Assembly: GCA_036924085.1 (NCBI GenBank)
Contig: JAVGWX010000002.1
Coordinates: 49,551,416-49,615,415, forward strand
Length of the DNA: 64,000 nucleotides
From: Ariolimax columbianus
Taxonomy: Eukaryota; Mollusca; Gastropoda; Stylommatophora; Arionidae
Direction: 5' to 3'
The notes under the pieces were generated by a model. That model saw nothing but the letters and a program-made list of their open reading frames with translations. It did no database searches and had not been told where the DNA came from. The translations under genes and the position numbers were made by a program. Below are positions 41,884 to 53,340 of this stretch, piece by piece. Position 1 is the stretch's first letter; the number at the start of each line of letters is the position of its first letter.

Positions 41884-44565
41884 TTCTTCTTCTTCTTCTT
41901 CGTAGGCTGTCAAACGTCAACCTGTATTTTTTCGAAAAAGCAGCGGTCATCCTGAGGCTGTCGACACTGCCATAGAGCTTGTCTAGTGTTGCCACTGGTG
42001 ATGGCCACATGTGCTTTCTCTGGTCCTCGTATGTCGGGCAATTTTGCAGCAGATGTTCAGCGGTCATTTTCCCGGTACCACAAGTGCATTCGTCAGTGCC
42101 ACCTATCTTCAGTTTATTAAAAAGGTGGTACCTCAGTCTGTTCTGGCCTGTGCGGAGTCTGAAGACCACGACCTGCTCTCTTCTGTTCAACTGGTAATAA
42201 GCATCATTTTTTGTGTAGCCAGTATGTTCTGTTTCCCATTTGGCCATGCATCTGGCTCTAATAAGCCTTTTGGACTCATAGGTCACACTATAATCTGGTT
42301 GTGGTAGTCTTGCACCTTCTTTTGCCAGTCTGTCTGCGTCCTCGTTGCCTTGGATGTTACAGTGGGATGGAACCCACTGTACCACTACTCTTTTTGGTGC
42401 GGACTGCTGGCATAGTTGACAAAGTACTGCTCTTAAATCATTAAGTTCAGTATTTTTCTGGCTTTTTAGTGCTGTGACTACGGCCAGGGCATCTGTAAAC
42501 AGGACTATCTGGCTTTAATTTCTTTTGCCTGTCAGCATTGCCTCTGATGCAACCCTCAGTGCCTCTGCTCTGAAATTGCTTGAGTGTTTTCCAGTTGCAA
42601 CTGACAGTGTTATTTTTCTACCATTTGGAAGGCCCAGGAATACCCCTTTCCCTCCGTTCTGTGTTGTGTTTGTTACAGAACCGTCGGTGTATGCATGGGT
42701 CCAGTCCATGCTTGATTAGTTTTTCGTTATGTACCTCAGGGTTATGTCTCTTCTTTTTTCCAATACCTGGTATATTTTCTACCACCTCCGGAATGATATG
42801 CTGCTTTCAGGTAGGTTTGCGTACGGTAGGGATGGGTTTTGGTGTTGTTAATGTGTTTATAGGGTCTTCGTTCATCTTTGCTTTGGCTAGTTCTGCAAAG
42901 TTTCTCCGCTTTAGTTTCCCATTTCCAAATCTATTTAGTCTCTGGTGCATTGGATGGTCTGTCAGTCTTCTGAGTTTCTCTGCTTGCTGCTGGGCTCTGC
43001 AGTCTCTTCTGTCGGTCATGGATTGCAGATTTTAAACTTTTCAAGTTCTACAATTGGCGTTGACTTCATGCCTCCTGTTATAACTATCATGGCTTGGTTT
43101 TGAAGTTTGCTAATTTTGTCAAAGTTCGCCTTTGCTGCTGTTGTCCATGCTGCAATGCCATACTCAAGAACTGGTCTCACTCTTCCAGTGTACAGTTTCT
43201 TTAGTATACTTTCGTCTGCTCCCCAGCTTGTGCCAGCAAGTTTCCTCATGATTGCCATTCTTTGCCTGGCTCTCATTCGGTTTCTCTCGATCTGACTTTT
43301 CCATGTCATGTGCCAATCAAATGTGACTCCCAGGTAGTTTGGGTTATCGTTTGGCCGCAGATATTTGCCGTTAATACTTATTTTGGTGTTCCGGGGTTTG
43401 TTTGAAAGCGAGAATATCGTACATGTTGTTTTTTCCTCATTTATTTTGACCAGCCATGAGTTCGTCCACTCCTCCAGCAATGTTAGGGCCTGCTGCATCT
43501 GATTTCTTGCTATGGTGAGATTTTTTTCAGAGGTCCACATAGCCAGATCGTCTGCAAACATGGAGCTGTGGACTCTTCTTGGTATATTCTCTGTGATGTT
43601 ATTTATATACACCAGGGAAAAGTGTGGGTGACAGTACTCCCCCTTGGGGTACTCCCTGCTCAAGTGTCACCTTTTTGCTCACCTGTCCTTGTACTTGAAC
43701 TCTGGCTGTTCTGTTTTTAAGGTAGTGGCTGATCTATCTGTACATTTTCCCACAAACTTCACTTCTTCGTAGCTTGACTTTAAGTGCCTCTTTCCAGACC
43801 TTGTCAAATGCCTTCTCTAAATCCACCTAAACCCCTACTGTTTGCTTTTTCTCCTGGTAAGCATCCTCTATTTCCTGGGCTATGAAAGTGATCTGGTCCT
43901 CAGTGGATCTGTGCTGTGGAATTAGTATGTGTTTTTCTTCCAGATGCTACATCAGTCTGGTGTTTATCATACGTTCCATCAGTTTTCCTACACAGCTCAG
44001 TAGACTGATAGGCCTGTATCCATTTGGATCTGTTCTATCTTTTTCTTTCTTTGGTACTGGTATAAGTACAGCGTCTTTCCATGCCTGAGGTACAATTCCC
44101 CTTTTCCAGCTTTGGTTCAGGACTGATAGTAACTTCCTATTTGCTGTTTGGCCCAACCCCATCAGCATTTCGTTTGTTACCCCATATTTTCCGGGCGATT
44201 TCTTTTTCTTTAAAGTTCTCATGGCCTCTTCCATTTAATTCATTGTTAGTTTTGCCATCATGTGCTCCTCTGGTGCCATATTGATGTTGTCGTGGCTCTT
44301 TTGTTCTTCACTAATGTCTGTGTGCCTGTCTGTAGGAACATCAATGTGGTTTGCTCTGGCATAATGTTCTATAAAGGCGTTTGCTGCTTTTTTTCCAGTA
44401 AGCATGTTGTCGCCCTGCTTGATGGTAATTTGTTTATTTGATGGTGTTTCGTCATTCATGGCTCTGACTAACTTCCATAGTTTGTTCCCTTCTTTATCTA
44501 AATTGAGGCTTTCTGTTTTGTTTTACCAGCTGTCTCTTGTTATTTGGTTTAGTGTTCTTTTGTAT
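41884..44565 (-). mobile_element. RNase H-bearing LINE, 5'-truncated, with 12-bp TSD
   Basis: Sister of the 12110-15966 element, collinear from linker to tail. A perfect 12-bp duplication ACAAGCCATTTC flanks it at 41872-41883 and 44566-44577, and it ends in a short (GAA)n tail: textbook target-primed reverse transcription with 5' truncation. Domains on the minus strand: linker 44235-44560, RT N-terminal 43700-44234 (KKSPGKYGVTNEMLM, YRPISLLSCVGKL), RT palm and thumb 43016-43663 with intact MFADDLAMW, thumb end 42807-43019, RNase H 42515-42709 (THAYTDGSV) and 41870-42385 (WVPSHCNIQGNEDADRLA, CTCGTGKMTAEHLLQNC). At least four frame breaks. Confidence 0.93.
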
Positions 44566-44577
44566 ACAAGCCATTTC

Positions 44578-45090
44578 AAGTCCTACAATGTCATCATTGC
44601 AGCCCAAATTTGTGAATATTTTGTTTTTGCTACATATTCTTTCACCCCAGTGATATCCGGGGAAGAACGAATAGTACCATTGTAGTCTTCCATTCATATC
44701 ATAAACAGCTAAAGAGGGTTGTGTTTAGGATTTGCAACCTCATCATGTACATCAATTTGCTACAAAAACTACCAAAACAAGAGCATTCAAATGTGTTCTG
44801 ATACAAGCTACACATAAGGGGGGTGTGCGCCAGTCACAGTGATTGATCTTTGTTTTATTTGGAGGGAGGAGACAAAAAGGTTTATTTCTATAGATTAAAA
44901 AATGACTTTGATCCAGATGATGAAAAATTTATTTACCAATTTATAACACAACTCATACATAAATATTCAAACAAAAATCAAACTGCAAACATACGACAAT
45001 TATATTATCAAAGGGTTCTGAATTGGAAAAACTGGAAAATCAAAACTCCAGAGGTCCCTTATTTATCAACATTTGTCCAGGTTGTTCCCC
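44578..45090. other. Unexplained, with a plus-strand open frame 44850-45090
   Basis: 44640-44760 resembles 40195-40300 (GATATCCGGGGAAGAACGAA, GGATTTGCAACCTCATCATG). From 44850 a plus frame reads VYFYRLKNDFDPDDEKFIYQ and NWKNWKIKTPEVPYLS for about 75 residues before entering antisense LINE sequence. No family recognised. Confidence 0.3.
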
Positions 45091-45094
45091 TTGG

Positions 45095-45905
45095 AACAAA
45101 GAACTACAACACATGCCTGTCATATGTTCCTACAGATGCTCTCCGTCCTCTGTTCCTATTTTGTGTTGCTCTATTGAGTTCTGCCCACGTGTTTCCCATG
45201 AACTGGCTTCCACTCCCAATAGTTTTTTCTCTGCATCTCCGCTCATCATCTCTTTCCCTCTGGGTTCTATTCCAGCACATATCTGGTTGTACTCTCTGAC
45301 TTACTTCTGAGGGTGTGTATGTATTGATTGCTGGCATGTTCTTTTCCACAGATTCCTGTTTGTAATTACCAATGGCCATCTAAAGTATGCAACGAAGACA
45401 TTTATTGATGAAGGTACACAGTCTGGATGTGATACTCTTGGCCACATGCCAGGTTCTTGAGTCATATAGCAAGACCAACTTATATTTGTATTAAACAGCC
45501 TAATATTATTCTCCATGGTGAATGCCACATTGGGCAAAGAGAGATTTGCGCAAATCTGACCTTGTTAAACCCTAGTGTTGACATCATGGTTTGTTCCTGT
45601 GTCTTTGTCAATATTACTTCCTATATAGGTAAAACTTTCCACTTCCTCAATTATCTGACCATTCATCTTTAAGGATCTGTTTATTTATTATTAATTCTCA
45701 TTTCCTTTGTTTTGTTCATACTGATCTGCAATTCCACCTTTGCTGCTTCAGATGTTAGCCTGCCTATCTTTCCTTGTGTTTCCTTCAGCTTATGTGGCGG
45801 CAAACATATATCTGCAAAATCAAGGTCTTCCACATGCTTATCAACATGTCTATTGTATTCCCATTTTCTTACCCTCTGCTGTTTGTCACATAACCTAGAC
45901 CCTAA
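45095..45905 (-). pseudogene. LINE RT fragment, palm to C-terminus
   Basis: Minus strand: HVEDLDFADICLPPHKL (family EDLDFADDICLL, one Asp missing), AAKVELQISMNKTKEMRINN, then RLFNTNISWSCY and EPGMWPRV (family RLFNTNVKSVLLYGSETW), RWPLVITNRNLWKRT, and finally NTWAELNRATQNRNR, the family C-terminal word. Frame-broken in several places. A same-family piece lies inverted at 46560. Confidence 0.8.
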
Positions 45906-46555
45906 CTGAGAAAGATAAGAGGCCCTTTATTATAGAGGACAAACTAGGTAGTACTGCTACACACGGTTTTTCTGAAAATGTTTCCTAAGGTGCATTATGC
46001 ATGTGACTGGCAAACTTATAAAACAAAGTTCTACAGACACCATCAATACAGAACACATAAAAGGATTGCTTTGCTACAACCATTCTGTAAGGAGACTACT
46101 GAGGTGAACCAAATACTTCTATTAGCCTCACACTGCACTACAGCCAGGAGTATCACAGTCAACATTCTCAAGTACACCTGAGAATGTAAGAAGGGCAGAT
46201 ACAACCAACTACCAAAGAAACGCTAAGAGATAACTCGGCTGGAGTAGCTTCGAATAATAACAGCAGCTTCTATTACAGTGAACAAGGAATGGTGTGGTTG
46301 TGTGTGGTCCAAAAATATCCCAGTACAGATAATTTCTTCATCAAACCTCTTAACTAGTGGTGTTTTCCCACAACAACTTGTTCGTAGTTTTGCTTTTCAT
46401 TTTTGCTGTAAACAATTCTCATGCCAAGATGTTAAATTTGAACCTTTTCTCTTTATTGTTCTATTATTTCTTCCTTTGTATTTTCCAACATTTCTAGATC
46501 TGGAATCATAATGTGATCAGCACTAATGTAAAGTCAGTTGTTTTACATGGCTTAG
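45906..46555. other. Mostly unrecognised
   Basis: 46125-46195 (CACTGCACTACAGCCAG ... TTCTCAAGTACACCTGAG) is similar to 48855-48915, suggesting a small dispersed repeat. A plus frame at 46278-46511 is unrecognised. Confidence 0.4.
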
Positions 46556-46559
46556 AAAA

Positions 46560-46930
46560 ACATGATAGGTGACTAAGAGTATCACATCCAGACTATAGAC
46601 CTTCACAAATAAGTGTCTTTGTCTAATACTTAGTGTTAGATGGCTGGAGGAAGTAGTAAATTCAGAACTGTGGCAATGAACAACATCCAATAGAGAGGAC
46701 AATTAGGGAGAGAAAGTAGGAATGGACTGGACACACCATTTAAAAAGACATAGCAATATATACAGACATGCACTAGATTGCAACCCACAAGGAGAGAGAT
46801 GAGTGGCGAGGACAAAGAACATGTGTCGAAGAATGAAGGAACAGGAGATAGAACTCAAGAAAACTGCTCGGAATAAAAAACAAATGAAGAGCATCAATTG
46901 CAGTTGTATGCTCCAAGGGGCATCAGGAAG
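46560..46930 (+). pseudogene. LINE RT C-terminal fragment
   Basis: Plus strand: KSITSRL.TFTNKCLCLIL, VRWLEEVVNSELWQ, VGMDWTHHLKRHSNIYRHAL (family WIGH.LRK....ITRQAL), DCNPQGERWVARTKNMCRRM (family NPQGKR..GRPK.TWRR). Same family as the minus-strand fragment at 45095-45905, in inverted orientation. Confidence 0.8.
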
Positions 46931-47710
46931 ATGATGAATCACAATGTGAAATACTGTCCTAATTATAATATTCCTAAAGAATATTGTCTGCTTCATACTG
47001 ATGCACATTGTAGTAAATTTGTGTGTGCCTTGAGTTCAAGACCTCTGCTTTATATAACATGAGTAAAGTTACATTAAGAGCCTGAATGTCCATATGGCCA
47101 CTCTCTGCTATCAGGGTGTATTTTTAATAATTTTAAAAATAATAATTGATTTATGAAACTTTTTTATAGTTTGACCACATTATTTTGTTGTTTTTGTTCG
47201 AAGCTACTTGTGCAGGATTCCTTACACTTGATGATCTTTTTCTGGTTATATTTGCTCTTCTTATATCTCGAGACATACTGAACAAGGAGGACCTTGGTCA
47301 ACCTGGCTGTAGAGCAATGTGATCAGTGTCAATCCCCACCTCATGAACCAGGCCACAATAATGCAGACAGTATCCAGAAGCACAACGAGGATGTAAGGTG
47401 GGGTCTTGATCAATATGTTTCCCCTAATCCTAGTGTTAGTATTGACTTCAATATTTTTCATTTGGCATAGATTACTGGTTTCTTCTATAGTGGTTTGGTA
47501 TTGTCTATTTCTTGATAAATACTGTTATTGGTCAAAATGTTTAGTTTTCATCTGGTTGCGTTCTAATGTGAAACTGAGTTTCAATATATTGTGATTTCAC
47601 ATCAACTTAAATAAAGTGTGTTATTACAAAGATACATCTGCCAGCATAACCTTAAACTATAACAAGCAAGGGGTGAACAGTATAAAAGTCGTGAGCAGGT
47701 ATAGAAAATA
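46931..47710. other. No recognisable feature
   Basis: AT-rich, with no supported gene. If the exon at 47715 is real this would be intron sequence on the minus strand. Confidence 0.4.
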
Positions 47711-47714
47711 TTAC

Positions 47715-47791
47715 CTGCTTATCTTGTCCAAGATGGCATTTGTCTTTGCAACACTTTTCTCAAGTTCTGCTTGCATGGGATCCAGGAGTTT
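47715..47791 (-). CDS. Candidate internal host exon, 77 bp, coiled-coil-like
   Basis: On the minus strand the acceptor TATACTCTTTTCAG precedes a frame reading KLLDPMQAELEKSVAKTNAI then LDKIS, ending at AGCAG|GTAATA. It starts in phase 0 and ends in phase 2. The heptad-like spacing of L/V/A/I residues suggests an amphipathic helix. No family recognised. Good splice signals at both ends and absence of TE similarity favour a true exon; its short length leaves doubt. Confidence 0.45.
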
Positions 47792-47814
47792 CTGAAAAGA
47801 GTATAAATATATAT

Positions 47815-48076
47815 AGGGGATTCCGTGCCAAAGTGGTTAAGCTGTTGGCCTGGTGATTAGGTGGTGAGGGTTCAACTCCAGACTCCGCCGACTTTTTCAC
47901 GGGTGCTTGTCCTTGACTTACCACTGGGGTCGGGCGGCTCGAGACGAGAGAGTGAGGATGAAAAGTAACGCAGTTAATCCTTGCTAAAAATAGCGCTAGC
48001 AAAATTAACCTTTACCACGCTCCAGGTCGCCTGACACAGCCAAACTATCATCGTTAACGATGGATCGCGGCCTTTG

Positions 48077-48080
<4 letters not shown>
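47815..48080 (+). mobile_element. tRNA-derived SINE, family D
   Basis: A-box TGCCAAAGTGGTTAAGC and B-box GGGTTCAACTCC with tRNA-like spacing, then a body with CTTACCACTGGGGTCGGGCG and AACGATGGATCGCGGCC, ending in a (TA)n tract. Single copy in this window. Confidence 0.75.

Positions 48081-48146
<66 letters not shown>
48080..48146. repeat. (TA)n(CA)5 microsatellite
   Basis: About 28 TA dinucleotides followed by ACACACACAC, directly 3' of a SINE. Confidence 0.97.
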
Positions 48147-49350
48147 TATATTTCTCAAAGTTTGTATATATGTCTAAAGACGTCATAACTGGTGAAGACA
48201 TATCGAGGTGAAATTTTCACATAAAATACCATATGGCCTATTTGAAGATGGGCGCAGATGATTGGCATATGATCATTTCTTTATATACATGGAATTACAT
48301 TTTTTAGCCTAGCAAGGGACACAACCAAATAAATTACAAAAATATGAGTTATCTCCTAAAAAAATTGAACATGTGGCATTCCAACTTGGCATGCTTGATT
48401 ATTTATGTTGTTCCCTTCATTGGCATATGATTATATGGTTGCACAACGACATTGTTTATCAGTAAATACTGACCATGAGCGAAATTAAAAAGTTATATCT
48501 ATTTATTGTATGAAAATATTTGATTTATGCGTATTTACTATAGAATTGCGTGTATTAAAAACTGATGTTATTTCCCGGACTAAGCCAGGCACTAAATCAC
48601 TTGTCTGCTGACAAAACATTTCCAAGTTCAAAACAATTGAAGCTGGCCCATAAGTTCTACAATTGCCATGAACACTTGCATGAGCAGGACAATAGATCTC
48701 CACCACAATTCCCAAACTGTTTGGGGGTTCTATAAATATGTCTTAGTAATTCCAAAAAGTGAACAGAGAGTCAGATATGATTACTGCCCTGATAAATGGG
48801 GTATCAGCGATCTCAAAACTGGAACCATCATTGCGACGCAATTAATGGAGTCCCACTTTGCACTACAGCCAGAAAAATCCATGCCCACCTTCTCAAGTAC
48901 ACCTCAGAGTGTAAGAAGAGCCTCCGCAACTTGTCTTCAAAAGCTAAATTAACTCAGTACATGTGCGTTCCAACAAGTCTCAAATTAAAGGTTGTTTAAT
49001 GTAAGCTTGAAGACAACCTTCCCTTAAACTCTAGGAACAATAAATATATCCTGATTTTCGACCACCCAGCACCTAATACAGCACTATAATCATGTCATGT
49101 ATTATCTTTTATTAAATGCTTGATATCAATGTCTGATTTCCCCATGCGTCAATTTCAGCTTTCCTACATGTGATGACGTTCTGGCAGTTCATGATATTCT
49201 TCTATTATTATTGTCAGATACAGAAATAAGAATACATCATTCCCTTATAACTAATGTTTGTGTACTATTTAAGTATGTCAATATTAACCAATTCAAATGA
49301 ACAGTTGTCCAAATCTTTCTACAACTCTTCAAAATGAGCAGTAAATGTTT
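48147..49350. other. Mostly unrecognised
   Basis: 48855-48915 (TTTGCACTACAGCCAG ... TTCTCAAGTACACCTCAGAG) resembles 46125-46195. The frames at 48503-48715 (minus) and 48668-48999 (plus) are not recognised. Confidence 0.4.
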
Positions 49351-49352
49351 AC

Positions 49353-49475
49353 CACTTATTATGTGGTTAACTTCACATGTCCTGCTGGCCATTCTAACAG
49401 CATCAAACAATCCATTTTCTGCTAACACCTTAATGGTATTGTATGTCCATGTGTATTTTAAACAACAGGAGATAA
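49353..49475 (-). CDS. Weak candidate host exon, 123 bp
   Basis: On the minus strand GAAATTCAG is followed by an open frame containing YTWTYNTIKVLAENGLFDAV then RMASRTCEVNHIIS, and a donor-like AAGTG|GTAAAC. A helical-solenoid look, but no family recognised. Its entry phase agrees with the exit phase of the candidate exon at 53830, yet its exit phase does not fit the exon at 47715, so at least one of these is wrong or an exon is missing. Confidence 0.25.
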
Positions 49476-49800
49476 CTGAATTTCTTGCAATGCAGTAGGA
49501 ACATGTAACAAATATTCACAAGCAGTTAAATAAAACACACACAACATTACTAATAAAATCACTGTTGGTTCTTATACAGGTGGTGTGAAAGGGGTTAATG
49601 AGGTACCTTGCTATTGCAGACAACATCAGCTCCTATAATAATTGCTTTAACGCACTGATTTGCTCATTGAAAAAGTCTAACAGATTACAATCAGCAAACT
49701 TGCAACTTAGTGATAACATAAATCAAAGCTCCAGAAATTATATTCAAAGTCAGCAGAAGTCTAGGAGAAGGAAAACTCTGATGACAAACCATACATAAGA
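49476..49800. other. No recognisable feature
   Basis: AT-rich sequence just upstream of the LINE at 49930. Confidence 0.35.
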
Positions 49801-49929
49801 GTCATTGCGGCAGCTACAGAGATCGTGCTCTGACGTCGATGCCTGCAGCAAATGGTGCTAAGGAAGGTGGATGCAGAAGAAGAGGAAGAGGAGAGAAAGA
49901 ACGAAAAGAGCCGGAAAGAGAAAATGTTG

Positions 49930-51538
49930 AAGAAAGTCAGATACACTTGGGTTAAAAAATGTACGGATAGGCTACTGGAATTGCCGCAGCGCTACCCAAC
50001 ACGAAGTGATTCTCCAAAAATTGGTGTACAGTTTCGACATCTTCATGATCCAGGAGACCTGCTTGATGGAGAATGTTACCATCAAGTATCCAGGATACAG
50101 GTGCTACAGTAATCCATACGGGCCCGGTAAGCAGGGACTGGCGATGTATGTGAACCAAGAACTTCCCCATGCATGGATAGATACTAGCACCTGTGAAATT
50201 GAGGATGTTGAGATACAAGGGATTGAAGTAACAATCAACCACCAAGAATGGAGAATCTATAACGTATACGCTCACGTAGATCACCTCTTCGAGGACGTAA
50301 AGTGGGAACTTCTGTCGGACTTATCAGAGTCACAGAGCAAAAAGTGCCTCATTGCAGGTGACTTTAACGCTAGGTCAAAGGAGTGGAGAAATGTCACTGA
50401 AAATAGGCAAGTGGTCGCCTTGAGCCAGGCACTAGTCCACACAAATCTCACTGTCGTAAATGACGGACGTCCAACTAGAATAGCATCTCGACCAGGAGAT
50501 ACGGATGGGATCATCGACCTGGCTCTTATAACCAGTGATGTTGCTCCATCCACACGCTGGGAAATAATAGGGACACAAGAGAGCGACCACATGCCGTCTG
50601 TCGTACTTATACCCAGAGGAAAACACACCAGACACTGGAAAGCCAAACAGGTGTTCAGATACACGTGCGAACAGGATAATGTAGTGAACAAGCTGCGCCA
50701 GACAATTGGAAGCAGGACCACTAGATCCCCTTTGGTCCAACCACCCTGGTGGACTCAAGCTGTTGATACGGCCTGGAGAGAAAAGGAGGTGGCAACAAAG
50801 GATAGGCGTAAAACCAGAAAGAGAGCTGGTATTAATGTCGACGGATTGAACGAGAACGAGGAGGTAAAACGCAAAGCTACCAATTCCTTCAAAGCGTTAG
50901 CTAGGGAGTCCAAAAGCGAGCAATGGAAGGAGTTCATCACAGGTGTGGGTAATGATAATACCCTCCAGAAGTTCTCGCACATGCATCGAAAGATGAATGG
51001 AAAGACTACAAGCCATCTTATCTCCAACATTCAAGGCACCACAGGAAGGCTCCTGAAGACAGATGAAGAGAAGGGTCTAAGTTTTTTCAGTCGATATGTT
51101 GCCCAGACTGACAAAGGTGACAGAGATGCCCGTCAGGAAACTCGGAAAGGCATCTTAGACGCAGCCATCAGGGAAGAAGCTTATGTAGACCTTATCACCG
51201 AGGCGGAAGTCGCAAATAGCCTATGTACAAGCAAAAACACTGCCCCAGGTCCTGATGGAGTACAGTATTGCCACATCAAGCAGTTGGATGAGACAGACAT
51301 AAGAAATATGGTGAAGGAGTTCAACCACACTATAGAAAAGGCATATGTGCCTGAGGACTGGCTTCATGGCTATCTATGCCCACTGCCTAAACCTGGTAGG
51401 GACTCCACGCTTCTTGACAGCTATCGAATAATCACCATACAAAATGTATATGGCAAATTGCTCGAGAAGATAGTGGCCAGGAAAATAATGGCCTACCTTG
51501 AACGGGAGCAGATTCTACCGATAGCTGGGCAGCAATAG
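49930..51538 (+). pseudogene. LINE ORF2: endonuclease and RT N-terminal part
   Basis: The open frame begins after a stop at 49927-49929. The true first residues read VRIGYWNCRSATQHEVILQK (WN..S block), so the frame extends 5' of the GTG at 50006. Then FDIFMIQETC (Glu block), CLIAGDFNARSKEW, and GTQESDHMPSV (SDH block): all four EN blocks look intact. A linker leads to the first RT blocks, SKNTAPGPDGVQYCHIK and LPKPGRDSTLLDSYRIITI. It ends at a premature TAG (51536-51538) where a frameshift leads into the next frame. Confidence 0.9.
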
Positions 51539-51539
51539 A

Positions 51540-52682
51540 ACAGCGAAGAATACCTGGGCTAATGCTGGAACTTTCGCGTATGATGTGTACGAGGGGTTTC
51601 AGTCAAAGCAAGAAACAGTCGCGATGACACTCGACCTGGAAGATGCATACAACCGTGTCGATTTTGGGACCTTAATTACCTGTCTGCATCAGTGTGGTTT
51701 AAACCCGTGGCTGGTTAGTTGGATATCAGCTGCCCTTATGGCAAGAACAGTTGCGCTACGTGTGGGATCGTGGACATCAGAACCGAGGCGAATATGTCCA
51801 GGACTGTCTCAAGGGTCTCCGCTCTCACCGGTGCTGTTCAACATCTACACAGTAAAAGTGGCCAATATTCAACCCACAGGGCCAAGGCGAACGTTGACAT
51901 TTGCCGATGGCATCCTAACGTACAGGACTGGCTCAGACAGGCAAGAGTTGGTCAAAGACATCCTGGAAACCTTGCAAGGAATCTCACAGTGTTGCGGCGA
52001 CTCAAGCTCCAAGATCAATCCGAACAAGGCCTGCATGATGTGGTGCTCTTTGAATAATTCCACAGTAAAGGCTCAACTCCCGGGCATCACTTTTTATGGT
52101 TGCACTATTGACAGGTGTGACAGGTTGAAATACCTCGGAGTGACATTTGATCGCAATCTTTCCTATAACTGCCATGTTGACCACATCGTACAAAGATGCA
52201 AGAGAGGGTTAGCAGCACTCAAGACCATGGCTGCTGTCGACTTGGAACAACGCCTCCTGTTCATCCTATTTCGTCAGGTCATGTTGTCTGTCATCGATTA
52301 TGGTCTAGGCATCCTCACACTATCAAGAACACAGTGTGAAAGGTTAGACCGCATCCAGAATGAAGGTATGCGTCTGGTTCTGGGCTGCACTAGAGATACC
52401 CCGATTATGATGATGCGGTACATGTTGGGATTGTTATCGGTGACATCCAGACATAAACTGGCACAAGTCAAATCCTATATGCGTGTCACCACAGACACTC
52501 GACACCCTCTGCACAGTAGTATCTCAGACATCAAGGGATCAAGAATCAAGAGAGGGTCGTCATGGATGGCACAGGCTGAGACGATAGCCAAAGGGGAAGA
52601 ATGGGTCCACACTAGTGATAGAGTACCAGAGAGTCATCATAACCTTAGGCAAGGAATGCAGAAAACGGAACAACGAGAGTGA
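51540..52682 (+). pseudogene. LINE ORF2: RT palm and thumb
   Basis: After the frameshift: RTAKNTWANAGTFAYDVYEG, then MTLDLEDAYNRVDFGTLI (first palm Asp), GLSQGSPLSPVLFNIYT, and RTLTFADGILTYRTG where the usual FADD reads FADG, so one catalytic Asp is lost. Then KINPNKACMMWCSLNN, LKYLGVTFDRNLSYN, the thumb with LSVIDYGLGILTLSRTQCER and MRLVLGCTRDTPIMMMRYML. The domain is otherwise collinear and open, indicating a fairly young copy. Confidence 0.9.
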
Positions 52683-52729
52683 AGAGCACGAGGTAAATCA
52701 GCTGATAACTGAGAACACCCAGGAGAGTG

Positions 52730-53340
52730 ACGCTGTCATATACACCGACGGATCAGTCGTGCGCAGTGGGACATCAGGCTGAGGTGAGAGGAGAGGTCGC
52801 TGCTGAGTGCAGTAGGTCACACATGTCAACAACCTCCAGTATGAGAATGGAGACGGAAGCAGTGACCTCAGCACTGAAATGGATATCTGAGACTTCTATA
52901 ACAAAGGTAGCCATTGTGACAGACGCGCAAGCCGTACTTCAGAAAGTATAGAAGGGATAGCTTAGATACCAGTGGATAGCTGCTGTTGAGGCCTCAAACC
53001 TCCAGGCGCTGACCTGGACCTACTGTCTTGCTCATGCCGGGGTTCAGGGCAATGAAAGAGCTGACATCTTGGCTTCACTGGCTCCCATCATGGGCACATT
53101 AGTGATGGACAGAAGTGACATTATGAAATCAATCAATGACCGCCTGCTGGATGAGGACACCGCAATAGATGAAGCAGCAATCCACAGACTGCAGAGTTTT
53201 GAAATTAAACGAGGTTCGAGCGGAGTGGGGTGCATGAGAATGTACAACCAGTGAGCTACAGGGACCATCAGCATCCATACCTTACGCCATTTGATGAGAG
53301 AGACTGAGCACCTATGGGTAAGCCCGGAGTGCAGTGACGT
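52730..53340 (+). pseudogene. LINE ORF2: RNase H and C-terminal segment
   Basis: In alternating frames: AVIYTDGSVVRSGTSG (first Asp), SSMRMETEAVTSALKWI (Glu), VAIVTDAQAVLQKV (Asp), then CLAHAGVQGNERADILASLA, the final RNase H block with GN..AD. The end reads TISIHTLRHLMRETEHLWV then SPECSDVD, a Cys/His-type tail as in related LINEs. At least three frame breaks. Confidence 0.85.

Larger units (their letters stand above)
49930..53340 (+). mobile_element. RNase H-bearing LINE (I/Ingi-like), best-preserved copy in the window
   Basis: About 3.4 kb with domain order APE endonuclease, RT, RNase H and C-terminal Cys/His segment. The coding region is two long frames (to 51538 and 51585-52682) separated by a single frameshift, then a frame-broken RNase H. 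The DAYNRV, LSQGSPLSPVLFNIYT and IDYGLGILTLS words mark a family different from the 12-16 kb LINE. No ORF1, poly-A or clear target duplication was found. The Lys/Glu-rich sequence just upstream (49860-49930) is not recognised. Confidence 0.85.
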
